Shown: piece after piece, positions 1 to 11,416 of the stretch
Layout of the letters: each line of letters starts with the position of its first letter
Numbering within the stretch: position 1 is the first letter of the stretch
Notes under the pieces: model-generated
Seen by the model: the letters and a program-made list of their open reading frames with translations, nothing else
What the model was told of the DNA's origin: nothing
The model's database searches: none
From: Desulfovibrionaceae bacterium
GTDB lineage: Bacteria > Desulfobacterota > Desulfovibrionia > Desulfovibrionales > Desulfovibrionaceae
Length of the DNA stretch: 37,936 nt
NCBI GenBank assembly: GCA_029011315.1
Contig: JAQXLA010000018.1
Location: 1-37,936 of the forward strand
Reading direction: 5' to 3'
Made by a program: the position numbers and the translations under genes

Positions 1-3054
<3,054 letters not shown>

Positions 3055-3142
3055 CTAACTAATGCGCTTGTCGTCCTCACCGGCAAAGGTCTCTTTCCAC
3101 CCTGGAAATTTCTGCCGGTTCCTTGTCATACATACCATAAAG

Positions 3143-3183
3143 AAAAAAAACTGTCTAATCCCAAAATCAGCCCTTCAGAACAG
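3143..3183 (-). terminator. Probable intrinsic terminator after the PBP1A gene
   Basis: On the minus strand the last codons and stop of the penicillin-binding protein gene (CTGTTCTGA, 3183-3175) can pair with TTAGACAG (3158-3151), leaving one bulged T and one G-U pair. Eight T residues (3150-3143) follow at once. The stem is short and the loop is about 16 nt, so efficiency is uncertain. It would separate this gene from the downstream oxidoreductase gene. Confidence 0.5.
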
Positions 3184-5580
3184 TTCCTCCATCAATTCTT
3201 CAGAGGGCGCAGAGGAGATATCCTCATTAAGCGTTGCCGATCCCGGAACCGTTCCCTCATAAAAAGGCATGCGCAGGGAATCCGCAACGCCATCTTCCGT
3301 TTTTCGCCCCGAATACCTGTTTACGGAAGCGAACTCAATGCCCTCCGGCACATCGAAATCATCGGAAGGATACGCTTTTAACGCAGAAGAAGCGTACTCA
3401 ACAAACACAGGAAGGGCAGCAGAACTGCCGCTGCCGATACGCCCCATACTGCGGTTATTGTCAAAGCCGACAAAAACACCGGTCACCAGATGCGGCGTAA
3501 TTCCCATGAACCAGGCATCATGTTCGTCATTGCTCGTTCCCGTTTTGCCTCCGACAGGCCTGTTCAGTGCCTTGGCTCTGCCTCCCGTTCCGGCATTGAC
3601 GACTTCCTTCAAAAGATAGGTCATCAAATAGGCGTTCTGAGGGGAAATCGCATCGCGAAGATCTGGTTCGCAAGAATACAGAATATTGCCGGAAAAATCC
3701 TCAACTGAAAGAATAAATCGAGCCTTGCTGAGTACTCCGCCCCTGGCAAAAGCCGTATACGCCTGCGTCAGATTCAGGGGCGTCACAGCCACCGCACCGA
3801 GGCTGATGGCCAGCACCTGCGGGAAATTCGGCTCAAGCTCCAAATCTTTAGCGCGCTGGATAATGGGAAACACGCCAATTTCCTTCGCTACACGCACCGT
3901 ACAGAGATTTTTCGACAGAGCCAATGCCGTGCGCAGCAGAATGGGGCCGGAATAGGAATTGCCGTAATTGGAAGGACGCCATTCCCTGCCATTCGGAAGA
4001 TGCTCGACAAAAGGCGCATCCTGAAGAATGGAAGCCGGAGTAAAGCCCTCATCCAAGGCCGCAGAATATACAATGGGTTTAAAGGTTGATCCCGGCTGAC
4101 GGTAAGCCTGCGTTGCACGATTGAACTGGCTGTTGCCAAAGTCATACCCGCCGATCATGGCCACGACATCTCCGGTATCCGGCTCAATTGATACAAGAGC
4201 TCCCTGAAGATCCGGGGTATCCAGCAGCTTAGTCTGAATCGGTTCGTGGATCTCCTCCTTCCTTCCGGCAGCAGGCTTTCGATCCGGCGCAGCCGTCAGC
4301 AGCAGCTCATCTCCAATATGAAAGATATTGCGCAGATCTCCGGCTCGAACACCGAAAGGTGCTCCTGTCTTTGCATTGTAACGGCGTATCAGCCCAACAT
4401 GAGAAGCATGGAGAATGCCGACATGTCCTTCTCCAAAAGCGATATGGACCCGTCCGGCCTCCACGGCAGTCACCATGCCTTTGGCAGTGCCTCCGTTTTC
4501 AAACGTCTTCCGAGAAAAACCGTTTTTTTCTCCATAATTTTTCCGTTCCTTTTCCGGAACATTCCGTATCGGCCCCCTCCATCCATACTGTCGGCATATT
4601 CGCTCCAATCCATGACGCAGTGCATCAGCGGCCTCCGCTTGACGCTGCGGTTCAAGAGCGGTACGCACAGTGAGCCCCAGCTCGTAAACGGCTCTTTCAC
4701 CGTAAAAAGGAAGTTTCATGCCGATTTTTTCAGCATTTTTTTCATCAAACAATGCAATAATCCGACGTCGAACTTCCTCAAGATACCAGTTGCATTCCCT
4801 GCCTACTTGAGCGGACGGCATGGCTCGAAAAGTCAGCGGAGCACGCATGGCTTCATCGTACTGCGCATCGGTAATCCAGTGCAGTTCTTTCAGACGGCGC
4901 AGCACGTAATGCTGGCGGACGATCGCCGCAGACTGTTCTCTGTACGGATTATACCGGGACGGAGCCTGCGGCAACCCTGCCAGGACTGCGCATTCCGCAA
5001 TGTTCAGATCCCTGGCATGTTTTCCGAAATATGTCCGGGCAGCGGCCTCCACGCCGTAGGCATTGGATCCGAGAAAAATATGGTTAAGATAAATCGTCAG
5101 GATCTCGTCTTTTGACAGGTGTCGTTCCAGTCTGTAGGCAAGAATAGCTTCTTTGATTTTTCGCTCATAACTCCGTTCAGGAGTCAGCAGAAGACGTTTA
5201 ATAACCTGCTGTGTAATGGTGCTTCCGCCCTGGCTTTTGCTCCCGGACTGAATATTATTTATCAGTGCCCGCAGGATAGCAATGGGGTCGATACCTTCAT
5301 GCTCATAGAACCCGGCATCTTCAGCCGCCAGAAAAGCCTTTGGCAGAAAAGGCGGCATTTCCTCAAGACGAAGGAGATAACGGTTTTCCCGCGCAAAGGT
5401 TCCCAAAACGGATCCGTCTCTTGCCAACACTGTTGTTGTAAGAGGCGGACGGTAATCTTCCAGCCGCTTCATATTCGGCAAATCCCGTTCCGCCCAGAGA
5501 TAAAGCGCGAAAATTCCGGCAGCGCCAGCGGCGCATAAAAAAAAGAAAACTGTCAGAAGCGCTGCAAAGAATCGTTTCAT
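3175..5580 (-). CDS. mrcA: Class A penicillin-binding protein (PBP1A-type glycosyltransferase/transpeptidase)
   Basis: This bifunctional peptidoglycan synthase polymerises lipid II and cross-links the glycan strands in the periplasm. It has 801 residues. An N-terminal membrane anchor (about 5-30) leads into a GT51 domain with the catalytic Glu87 in EDAGFYEH, the GGSTITQQ motif at about 118-125 and the second Glu159 in SKDEILTIYLN. The transpeptidase domain carries all three expected motifs: STFK (Ser498-Lys501), SKN (556-558) and KTGT (679-682). A long insert at about 320-430 matches the OB-like region typical of PBP1A rather than PBP1B. ATG 5580 has AGGAAG upstream. The gene is divergent from nifU and is followed by a candidate terminator overlapping its own stop codon. 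The mrcA/ponA assignment is by family; which paralogue it is in this genome cannot be told here. Confidence 0.95.
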   Translation of the reverse strand: MKRFFAALLTVFFFLCAAGAAGIFALYLWAERDLPNMKRLEDYRPPLTTTVLARDGSVLGTFARENRYLLRLEEMPPFLPKAFLAAEDAGFYEHEGIDPIAILRALINNIQSGSKSQGGSTITQQVIKRLLLTPERSYERKIKEAILAYRLERHLSKDEILTIYLNHIFLGSNAYGVEAAARTYFGKHARDLNIAECAVLAGLPQAPSRYNPYREQSAAIVRQHYVLRRLKELHWITDAQYDEAMRAPLTFRAMPSAQVGRECNWYLEEVRRRIIALFDEKNAEKIGMKLPFYGERAVYELGLTVRTALEPQRQAEAADALRHGLERICRQYGWRGPIRNVPEKERKNYGEKNGFSRKTFENGGTAKGMVTAVEAGRVHIAFGEGHVGILHASHVGLIRRYNAKTGAPFGVRAGDLRNIFHIGDELLLTAAPDRKPAAGRKEEIHEPIQTKLLDTPDLQGALVSIEPDTGDVVAMIGGYDFGNSQFNRATQAYRQPGSTFKPIVYSAALDEGFTPASILQDAPFVEHLPNGREWRPSNYGNSYSGPILLRTALALSKNLCTVRVAKEIGVFPIIQRAKDLELEPNFPQVLAISLGAVAVTPLNLTQAYTAFARGGVLSKARFILSVEDFSGNILYSCEPDLRDAISPQNAYLMTYLLKEVVNAGTGGRAKALNRPVGGKTGTSNDEHDAWFMGITPHLVTGVFVGFDNNRSMGRIGSGSSAALPVFVEYASSALKAYPSDDFDVPEGIEFASVNRYSGRKTEDGVADSLRMPFYEGTVPGSATLNEDISSAPSEELMEELF

Positions 5581-5885
5581 TATGACTTCCTGAATGATTG
5601 ATCGGCAATTTCAACAGCTGCCATACATCTGCTTCAAACAGTTGCATAGCATCCTGCAAGTATATGCTACTTCATTTGGAAAGGAAAGACGCCATCTTGA
5701 CTATTCTGCTATCTGTCCTGATTTAAAATCTGGGTCTGATGCAAAACTGATGCCCGCAAGGAAAAACTCTTGCCTTTTTGGTTTTCATGCTTAAAACTGA
5801 ATCGAACGGCAGAAGAGCCTTGTTATCCAAGCGAAAGGGTCTTTAAAAATCTGACGCCGCTAGTATCTGGAGGAAATATTGTACT
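5581..5885. other. Divergent intergenic region between mrcA and nifU
   Basis: These 305 bases contain no convincing gene and must hold both divergent promoters. For mrcA (minus) there is a TATACT -10-like box at 5664-5659, but the matching -35 is poor. For nifU (plus) a TTGACT at 5697-5702 lies near an AT-rich TTTAAAAT, with spacing too long for a clean promoter. A small hairpin, GCAAG (5756-5760) with CTTGC (5769-5773) and a T-rich tail, lies in the nifU leader and could be a weak attenuator. The nifU Shine-Dalgarno GGAGG is at 5869-5873. I see no clear palindromic operator such as an IscR site. Confidence 0.5.
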
Positions 5886-6728
5886 ATGTGGGATTATACT
5901 GAAAAAGTACAGGAATACTTTCTGCATCCCCGCAATGCGGGAGAACTGGCCGATGCGAACGCCATCGGTGAAGTCGGAAGTCTGGCTTGCGGCGATGCGC
6001 TGAAGCTTTTTCTGAAAATCAATAAAGACGGCATTATTGAAGACGCTTCCTTTCAGACTTTCGGCTGCGCCAGTGCTATTGCCTCAAGCTCTGCCTTGAC
6101 AGAACTTCTTAAGGGGAAAACCGTCGAAGAGGCTTCCAAAATCACAAATAAGGACATTGCCGAATTTCTTGGCGGTTTGCCCAAGGAAAAAATGCACTGC
6201 TCTGTCATGGGAGAGGAAGCTCTGGAGGCGGCTCTGCGGAACTGGCGAGGCGAAGCTCCAATCAAGCATGATCACGATGAAGGCAAGCTGATCTGCAAAT
6301 GTTTTGGCGTGACAGACACGCTCATCCGCCGTACCATCCGTGAAAATGGCCTGAAAACCGTCGAAGACATCACGAACTATACAAAAGCTGGCGGAGCCTG
6401 CGGAGAATGCCGCGATCAAATCCGTGAAATTCTGAATGAAGAACTCGGTCGGGAGGCTCGCCTGGTTGAAATCAAGCCCGTGCGCAAGGGCCTGACAAAC
6501 GTTCAGCGCATGCAAAAGGTCATGCAGGTTATAGATGCCGATATTGCTCCCGCTCTGGCCGCAGACGGAGGATCTGTTGAACTCATCGATGTAAGCGGTC
6601 ATACCGTTACTGTTGCCCTGCACGGACACTGTGCCGGATGCAGCTCCCGCAACGCAACTTTGAAGGCTTTCATCGAACAGACGCTCCGCGAAAAAGTCGA
6701 GCCCGATCTTACGGTCGTTGAGGAGTAA
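5886..6728 (+). CDS. nifU: NifU-type Fe-S cluster scaffold protein
   Basis: NifU is a cytoplasmic scaffold on which 2Fe-2S and 4Fe-4S clusters are assembled from NifS-derived sulfur and then passed to apoproteins. All three parts of canonical NifU are present in 280 residues. The N-terminal IscU-like domain has ligands Cys35, Cys61 and Cys105. The central permanent 2Fe-2S (BFD-like) domain has C137, C139, C172 and C175. The C-terminal Nfu domain has the CxxC pair C249/C252. GGAGG 13 nt before the ATG sets the start. Its stop overlaps the nifS start by one base (TAATG), so the two are translationally coupled. No nitrogenase gene is in the window; a stand-alone NIF pair commonly serves general Fe-S assembly in anaerobes, and that is the likely role here. 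Confidence 0.96.
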   Translation: MWDYTEKVQEYFLHPRNAGELADANAIGEVGSLACGDALKLFLKINKDGIIEDASFQTFGCASAIASSSALTELLKGKTVEEASKITNKDIAEFLGGLPKEKMHCSVMGEEALEAALRNWRGEAPIKHDHDEGKLICKCFGVTDTLIRRTIRENGLKTVEDITNYTKAGGACGECRDQIREILNEELGREARLVEIKPVRKGLTNVQRMQKVMQVIDADIAPALAADGGSVELIDVSGHTVTVALHGHCAGCSSRNATLKAFIEQTLREKVEPDLTVVEE

Positions 6729-7888
6729 TGGGCATGAACGACGTCATTTATCTTGACAATAACGCGACAAGCCGCGTTGCTCCGGAAGTTCTGGAGGCCA
6801 TGCAGCCGTTCTTCACCGATCTGTACGGCAATGCCTCCAGCATGTACACCTTTGGCGGCAAAGTTGAAAAATATATTCAGGAGGCCAGAGCCAAGGCCGC
6901 TGCGCTTCTCGGAGCCCAGCCTGAAGAAATCATCTTTACTTCATGCGGTTCGGAAAGCGACGCAACGACGATCCTGTCCGCTCTCCAGACTCAGCCCGGC
7001 AAACGCCACCTCATCACGACCCGCGTCGAACACGCAGCTATTCTCTCCCTCTGCCAGCATCTTGAAGCCGAGGGCTATGACGTCACATATCTCGATGTCG
7101 ACGAAAAAGGCCGCCTTGATCTCAATCAGCTGGAATCTTCCATGCGCGATGATACCGCCCTGGTATCCGTGATGTTCGCCAACAACGAAACAGGCACAAT
7201 TTTCCCTATTGAGCGTATTGCTGATATGGTAAAATCTCGCGGCATTCTGTTTCATACCGATGCCGTACAGGCAACGGGCAAGCTTCCCATTAATTTGAGT
7301 ACGCTTCCCGCCGATTTTCTTTCTGTTTCCGGGCATAAACTTCACTCTCCCAAGGGCATCGGCATGCTGTATGTCCGCAGGGGAACCCCGTTCGCTCCCT
7401 TCCTGCGCGGAGGACATCAGGAACGCGGCAGACGTGCCGGTACGGAAAACGCTCCGTATATCGTTGGACTCGGCAAAGCCTGTGAGCTGGCAATGAATAA
7501 TATGCAGTACGAACGGACTGAAGTGGCTCGTCTGCGCGATCGCCTGCAGCAGGGACTGCTGGAAAAGATTCCTGATGCCATCATCAACGGTGATCAGGAA
7601 CACCGTCTACCCAATACGCTCAACATCGCTTTCAAGGCTGTTGAAGGCGAAGCCATACTTCTTATGCTCGATCGCTACGGCATCTGCGCCAGTTCCGGAT
7701 CGGCGTGTACTTCAGGCAGTCTTGAATCCTCGCATGTTCTGCGTGCCATGAAAGTGCCGTTCACCTACGCTCACGGCTCTGTAAGATTCTCTTTGTCCCG
7801 GTACAATACCGAAGAGGAAATCGACTACGTTGTCAAAGTGATGCCCGGCATCATTGCGGAACTCCGCGCTATTTCGCCCTTTGCCTAA
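6728..7888 (+). CDS. nifS: NifS-type cysteine desulfurase
   Basis: This PLP enzyme converts cysteine to alanine and delivers persulfide sulfur to NifU. At 386 residues it has normal length. The PLP lysine is Lys204 in SVSGHKLHSPKG, and the persulfide-forming cysteine is Cys327 in ASSGSACTSG, the short class I (NifS/IscS) active-site loop. The N-terminal YLDNNATS and the GSESD segment that contacts PLP are also present. ATG 6728 overlaps the nifU stop; a second ATG at 6734 is equally possible, and the GAGGAG just upstream could serve either. Position directly behind nifU supports a dedicated partnership. The gene is followed by a strong hairpin and then an unrelated glycosyltransferase gene. 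Confidence 0.96.
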   Translation: MGMNDVIYLDNNATSRVAPEVLEAMQPFFTDLYGNASSMYTFGGKVEKYIQEARAKAAALLGAQPEEIIFTSCGSESDATTILSALQTQPGKRHLITTRVEHAAILSLCQHLEAEGYDVTYLDVDEKGRLDLNQLESSMRDDTALVSVMFANNETGTIFPIERIADMVKSRGILFHTDAVQATGKLPINLSTLPADFLSVSGHKLHSPKGIGMLYVRRGTPFAPFLRGGHQERGRRAGTENAPYIVGLGKACELAMNNMQYERTEVARLRDRLQQGLLEKIPDAIINGDQEHRLPNTLNIAFKAVEGEAILLMLDRYGICASSGSACTSGSLESSHVLRAMKVPFTYAHGSVRFSLSRYNTEEEIDYVVKVMPGIIAELRAISPFA

Positions 7889-7893
7889 GTCAT

Positions 7894-7942
7894 GGTTCTC
7901 GCTCTGCGACCGCGTCCTTCAGGCATGGTCGCAGAGCCAACC
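7894..7942 (+). other. Strong stem-loop between nifS and the glycosyltransferase gene
   Basis: GCTCTGCGACC (7901-7911) pairs perfectly with GGTCGCAGAGC (7927-7937) around a 15-nt loop. GGTT (7894-7897) and AACC (7939-7942) can extend the stem past a small asymmetric bulge. No T-run follows, so this is not a standard intrinsic terminator. It could be an mRNA 3'-end stabiliser, a processing site or a Rho-assisted end point for the nifUS transcript. Confidence 0.6.
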
Positions 7943-7959
7943 CCGCACAGGCGCATCCC

Positions 7960-9084
7960 ATGAAAATTCTTATTCTTTACAATCAGGCTCGCTCGCTGGC
8001 AAATTTCTGGACTTTTTTCATCCGCAGGCTTCACGAGCTTGGACATCAGACCGTTTGCTGCATTCCTGAAAGCGAAATCAACGATCCTGCCGTACAGCTT
8101 TTGCAGAACATCGGTGCATCTGTCCGTTTTTTTCCTCTGGACAGCAAGGGACTGAATCCAATCCGGGACTTAAAAAGCTGTCTCCGCCTGACTGCCATTT
8201 TTCATAAAGAAAAGCCGGATCTGCTGTACGCAGCGACCATTAAGCCTGTTGTATACGGACTGCCCGCCGCCCGTCTTGCCGGTATCCCCGCCCGCTACGC
8301 CATGATTACCGGATTGGGCTATATGTTCGAGGCCGATACGCTACGAAAAAAACTGCTGTCCTTCCTCGCTGCAGCACTGTACCGATTTTCCTGTTCCTTT
8401 GCTCACACGGTCTTTTTTCAGAATAGCGACGATATCGCCGTATTCAGACGCATGCACTGCATTTCACCCGAAACGAATATTCTTCTGACCAGGGGAACAG
8501 GCGTCGATACCAGGCATTTTGCGTTCCAGCCTCATCAACGGCATCAGAACGTTGTCTTTCTTTTTGTTGGAAGACTGCTTGAAGCCAAAGGGCTGCGCGA
8601 TTTTGCTGAAGCGGCAAAAATTACGGCAAAACTGCATCCTCAGGCCATATTTCAGGTTCTCGGACCGTACGATGACTCTCCTGCGGGCATACACAAATCT
8701 GAAATTGCCAAATGGGAACAGGATGGCATTTTGACCTATCTTGGCGAAACACGGGATGTGCGGCCTTTTCTTGAAAAGGCCGATGTCGTTGTGTTGCCTT
8801 CATGGCGCGAAGGGCTTCCATGCTCTCTCATGGAGGCAATGAGTACGGGGCGAGCCGTAATCGCAAGCGATGCGCCAGGATGCCGGGATGTTGTGAGCAA
8901 CGGACAAAACGGTTTTCTGATTCCCGTTAAAAATGCCGAAGCACTGGCTGAAGCAATGAGCCATTTTCTGCGTCATCCCGAATTGATTGAGCGCATGGGC
9001 TCGACAGGCCGCTCAATGGCTGAACAGACATTCAGTGCTGACATTGCGACAGACATTCTGCTGCGCCGGATGAATCTTCTTTAA
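7960..9084 (+). CDS. GT4-family glycosyltransferase (PglA-like)
   Basis: This is a retaining GT-B glycosyltransferase that probably adds a sugar to a lipid-linked glycan at the cytoplasmic face of the inner membrane. In 374 residues the N-terminal half resembles the donor-independent fold of PglA-type enzymes (YNQARSLANF at the start, then ITGLGYMF near 116-123). The C-terminal half has VGRLLEAKGL (203-212) and the family EX7E motif, Glu284 and Glu292, in EGLPCSLME. The ATG lies 71 nt after nifS with only a weak AGG upstream. It is followed 26 nt later by a polyprenyl glycosylphosphotransferase, which supports a role in the same glycan pathway. The sugar and acceptor cannot be read from sequence; the PglA likeness is an impression, not a search result. 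Confidence 0.85.
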   Translation: MKILILYNQARSLANFWTFFIRRLHELGHQTVCCIPESEINDPAVQLLQNIGASVRFFPLDSKGLNPIRDLKSCLRLTAIFHKEKPDLLYAATIKPVVYGLPAARLAGIPARYAMITGLGYMFEADTLRKKLLSFLAAALYRFSCSFAHTVFFQNSDDIAVFRRMHCISPETNILLTRGTGVDTRHFAFQPHQRHQNVVFLFVGRLLEAKGLRDFAEAAKITAKLHPQAIFQVLGPYDDSPAGIHKSEIAKWEQDGILTYLGETRDVRPFLEKADVVVLPSWREGLPCSLMEAMSTGRAVIASDAPGCRDVVSNGQNGFLIPVKNAEALAEAMSHFLRHPELIERMGSTGRSMAEQTFSADIATDILLRRMNLL

Positions 9085-9110
9085 CTTTTTTCTCTCTTCG
9101 GAGGGTTGCC

Positions 9111-10472
9111 GTGCTGATTACGGAATATCGCAAGGGACTGTTCCGCGCCATTGACGCAATCTGCATTTTTATCGCTCTTGCCACGATCAACTGGCTGATG
9201 CTTCCCGAGGATCTGTCGATCTTTACGGACTATACCGGAGCATCATTCTTTACGGTTTTTTCCTATCTTCTCTTTTTTTATATTCTTGATGCCTATAACA
9301 TCGGCGCCGAAGACATCCGGGAAACAATCGGCCGCGTCGCCGTCGCCTTCATCTGCGGAGCCATCGCTTCGGCTACGGCCTTCTATACCTTCCAGCAATG
9401 GCGATTCGACAGGCTCATACTCATCGTTCTTTTTGCGCTCTGCTTCATCTTCTGCATTGGCTGGAGAATGTCCTATTGGCTCTGCCTCGGGCGTTTTGTA
9501 CATCGCCCGCGGCTGCTGCTCGTTGGAACAGATACAGAGGGAAAAGTTCGGCAGGTTCTGGAAGAAGCAATGACTGACGCCGAAATACTCGGGTATGTCG
9601 GCGTCGATTCCGGCTACAATCATTCCAGTCTTGCAGGTGCCTGTCTGGGAACGCCTCTAGAAGTTGAATCCGTAGCGGAAAAATATCATGCGACGATGAT
9701 TGTCCTGCTCCCAGATGCTCCCCTCGATGATGATATCGCTACAAATCTTCTGCAGGCAAAACTGCATGGCCGCATGATTGTGGACGTACGCTCCTTCTGT
9801 GAACACATGACTCACAGGCTGCCCGTTTCTCAGATAGATTCCGGCTGGCTGCTGACTGAATCGGGCTTTTCCCTCAACACAAGAGGCTCTCTGCGGCGGC
9901 TGAAAAGAGCCTTTGACGTTGCGTCATCGCTGTCACTGCTTCTGCTCACCTTGCCAATTATGCTGATCGCAGCTGTCTGCATCCGCCTGGAATCTCCCGG
10001 GCCTGTGATTTACTGTCAGAAACGAGTGGGGCTTTTCGGGCGTACCTTTACGATTTTCAAATTTCGATCCATGCGACAGGATGCAGAAAAGAATGGTGCC
10101 GTCTGGGCTGCAGAACATGATCCCAGAATCACCCGTTTCGGCCGATTCATCCGGAAAACGCGCATTGATGAACTCCCGCAGCTGTGGAATGTGCTCAACG
10201 GCGACATGAGCCTTATCGGCCCCCGTCCGGAACGGCCGGAATTTGTGGCTCAACTTGAGCGGCAAATTCCCTTTTATGGTCTCCGACATGCAGTCAAACC
10301 AGGTGTTTCCGGCTGGGCTCAGGTTTGCTATCCATACGGTTCAACAGTAGATGACGCCCGCAGAAAACTTGAATTTGACCTGTACTATGTCAAAAATATG
10401 TCTCTCCTTCTGGATATTCACATCGTTTTAAAGACCATTGGAGTCGTGCTCTTCCCCAAGGGGGCTCGCTGA
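9111..10472 (+). CDS. Polyprenyl glycosylphosphotransferase (bacterial sugar transferase)
   Basis: This membrane enzyme transfers a sugar-1-phosphate from a UDP-sugar to undecaprenyl phosphate, the first step of capsule, O-antigen or exopolysaccharide repeat synthesis. The 453-residue protein has four N-terminal membrane helices (about 13-123), a soluble CoA-binding-like middle domain (130-260), a fifth hydrophobic segment (269-292) and the C-terminal sugar-transferase domain. That domain shows KFRSMR (317-322), DELPQLWN with the Asp-Glu pair (353-354), GPRPERPEF (370-378) and a VLFPKGAR-type ending reminiscent of the EpsB/PEP-CTERM-associated subgroup. It starts with GTG at 9111 behind CGGAGG. 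It follows the glycosyltransferase and precedes the strong rpsB promoter. The sugar specificity is unknown. Confidence 0.92.
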   Translation: MLITEYRKGLFRAIDAICIFIALATINWLMLPEDLSIFTDYTGASFFTVFSYLLFFYILDAYNIGAEDIRETIGRVAVAFICGAIASATAFYTFQQWRFDRLILIVLFALCFIFCIGWRMSYWLCLGRFVHRPRLLLVGTDTEGKVRQVLEEAMTDAEILGYVGVDSGYNHSSLAGACLGTPLEVESVAEKYHATMIVLLPDAPLDDDIATNLLQAKLHGRMIVDVRSFCEHMTHRLPVSQIDSGWLLTESGFSLNTRGSLRRLKRAFDVASSLSLLLLTLPIMLIAAVCIRLESPGPVIYCQKRVGLFGRTFTIFKFRSMRQDAEKNGAVWAAEHDPRITRFGRFIRKTRIDELPQLWNVLNGDMSLIGPRPERPEFVAQLERQIPFYGLRHAVKPGVSGWAQVCYPYGSTVDDARRKLEFDLYYVKNMSLLLDIHIVLKTIGVVLFPKGAR

Positions 10473-10488
10473 TCAAGGCTGATCCAGG

Positions 10489-10516
10489 TTGACAATATCC
10501 GGAAACTGGCTATAAA
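10489..10516 (+). promoter_or_regulatory. Strong sigma-70-type promoter for rpsB-tsf
   Basis: TTGACA at 10489-10494 and TATAAA at 10511-10516 are separated by 16 nt. The -35 box is consensus and the -10 box matches at five of six positions. This is the best promoter in the window and suits a highly expressed ribosomal protein operon. Confidence 0.8.
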
Positions 10517-10525
10517 ACGAATGTT

Positions 10526-10633
10526 TTCATCAAGCACACTCCGGCAGCGGCCTCGGGTGCTCATCAAGAGTGATGAAGTAGAAAGGTCAGGGTCGGGGTG
10601 GAAGCTAACCCTCATTTTAAGGAGAAAAAAATC
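10526..10633 (+). promoter_or_regulatory. Structured rpsB leader, candidate autoregulatory RNA
   Basis: The roughly 110-nt leader can form a two-part stem. TTCATCA (10526-10532) pairs with TGATGAA (10571-10577), and inside it AGCAC (10533-10537) pairs with GTGCT (10557-10561). A second hairpin, AGGGT (10589-10593) with ACCCT (10608-10612), sits just before the AAGGAG Shine-Dalgarno (10619-10624). S2 autoregulation through the rpsB leader is known in other bacteria; whether this leader does the same is an inference. Confidence 0.5.
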
Positions 10634-11395
10634 ATGGCTTATGTCAGCATGAAGCAGATGCTGGAAACGGGTGTTCATTTCGGACATCAGACCCGTCGCT
10701 GGAACCCCAAGATGCGGCCGTTCATTTTCGGTGCCCGCAACGGAATCCATATTATCGACCTGCAGCAGACGGTCAAACTGTACCGCACGGCTCACGACAA
10801 AGTTGTGGAAACCGTGGCGAACGGCGGCAAAGTGCTCTTCATCGGTACGAAGCGCCAGGCTCAGGAAGCCGTTTCCGCTGAAGCTTCCCGCGCTGAGCAG
10901 TTTTATGTTACGAATCGTTGGATGGGTGGTACGTTGACTAACTTCGCCACCATTCAGAAAAGCATTGAACGACTGAAGAAGCTTGAAGGCATGTTCGCCG
11001 ACGGTTCTGTAAACCGCTATCAGAAAAAGGAAGTTCTGACCCTCCAGCGTGAACTGGACAAGCTGCAGCTCACGCTCGGCGGTATCAAGGACATGGATCG
11101 CCTGCCACAGCTGGCTTTCATCATCGATCCCCATCGCGAAGAAATCGCCGTCAAGGAATGCCGCAAGCTCGGTATCCCGATCGTGGCCGTTACGGATACC
11201 AACTGCGATCCTGATGTCATTGACTATATCATTCCCGGAAATGATGACGCCATCCGCGCCATCAAGCTGTTTGTTTCCGCCATTTCTGAAGCCTGCCTTG
11301 AAGGTGCTTCCATGAAGAAGGACGGCGATCGCGCAGAAGCGGCGGCTGATGAAGAACACCCCACCGAAGCTGAAGAAGCTTCGGCCGAAGAATAG
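10634..11395 (+). CDS. rpsB: Small ribosomal subunit protein S2
   Basis: S2 is an essential protein of the 30S subunit that helps dock S1. The 253-residue product has the family signatures [17 protein letters not shown] near the start, [20 protein letters not shown] and a late DTNCDPD segment. The frame is open further upstream to 10598, but AAGGAG at 10619-10624 and the conserved MAYVSMKQM start identify the ATG at 10634. The last 25 or so residues form an acidic alanine- and glutamate-rich tail beyond the usual core, which is common in S2 proteins. The strong promoter at 10489-10516 and the tsf gene 21 nt downstream make the classic rpsB-tsf operon. Confidence 0.99.
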   Translation: MAYVSMKQMLETGVHFGHQTRRWNPKMRPFIFGARNGIHIIDLQQTVKLYRTAHDKVVETVANGGKVLFIGTKRQAQEAVSAEASRAEQFYVTNRWMGGTLTNFATIQKSIERLKKLEGMFADGSVNRYQKKEVLTLQRELDKLQLTLGGIKDMDRLPQLAFIIDPHREEIAVKECRKLGIPIVAVTDTNCDPDVIDYIIPGNDDAIRAIKLFVSAISEACLEGASMKKDGDRAEAAADEEHPTEAEEASAEE

Positions 11396-11416
11396 TCATC
11401 CCCCGGAGAATTTTCC

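Noticed and set aside
4246..5115. Plus-strand open frame of 289 codons
   Set aside because: Antisense to the PBP1A gene, whose GT51 and transpeptidase motifs are intact.
5886..7888. nifU-nifS as evidence of nitrogen fixation
   Set aside because: No nitrogenase structural or regulatory gene is nearby, and stand-alone NIF-type pairs serve general Fe-S assembly in many anaerobes.
10418..11359. Minus-strand open frame of 313 codons
   Set aside because: It covers rpsB on the opposite strand and crosses the strong rpsB promoter; no family resemblance.
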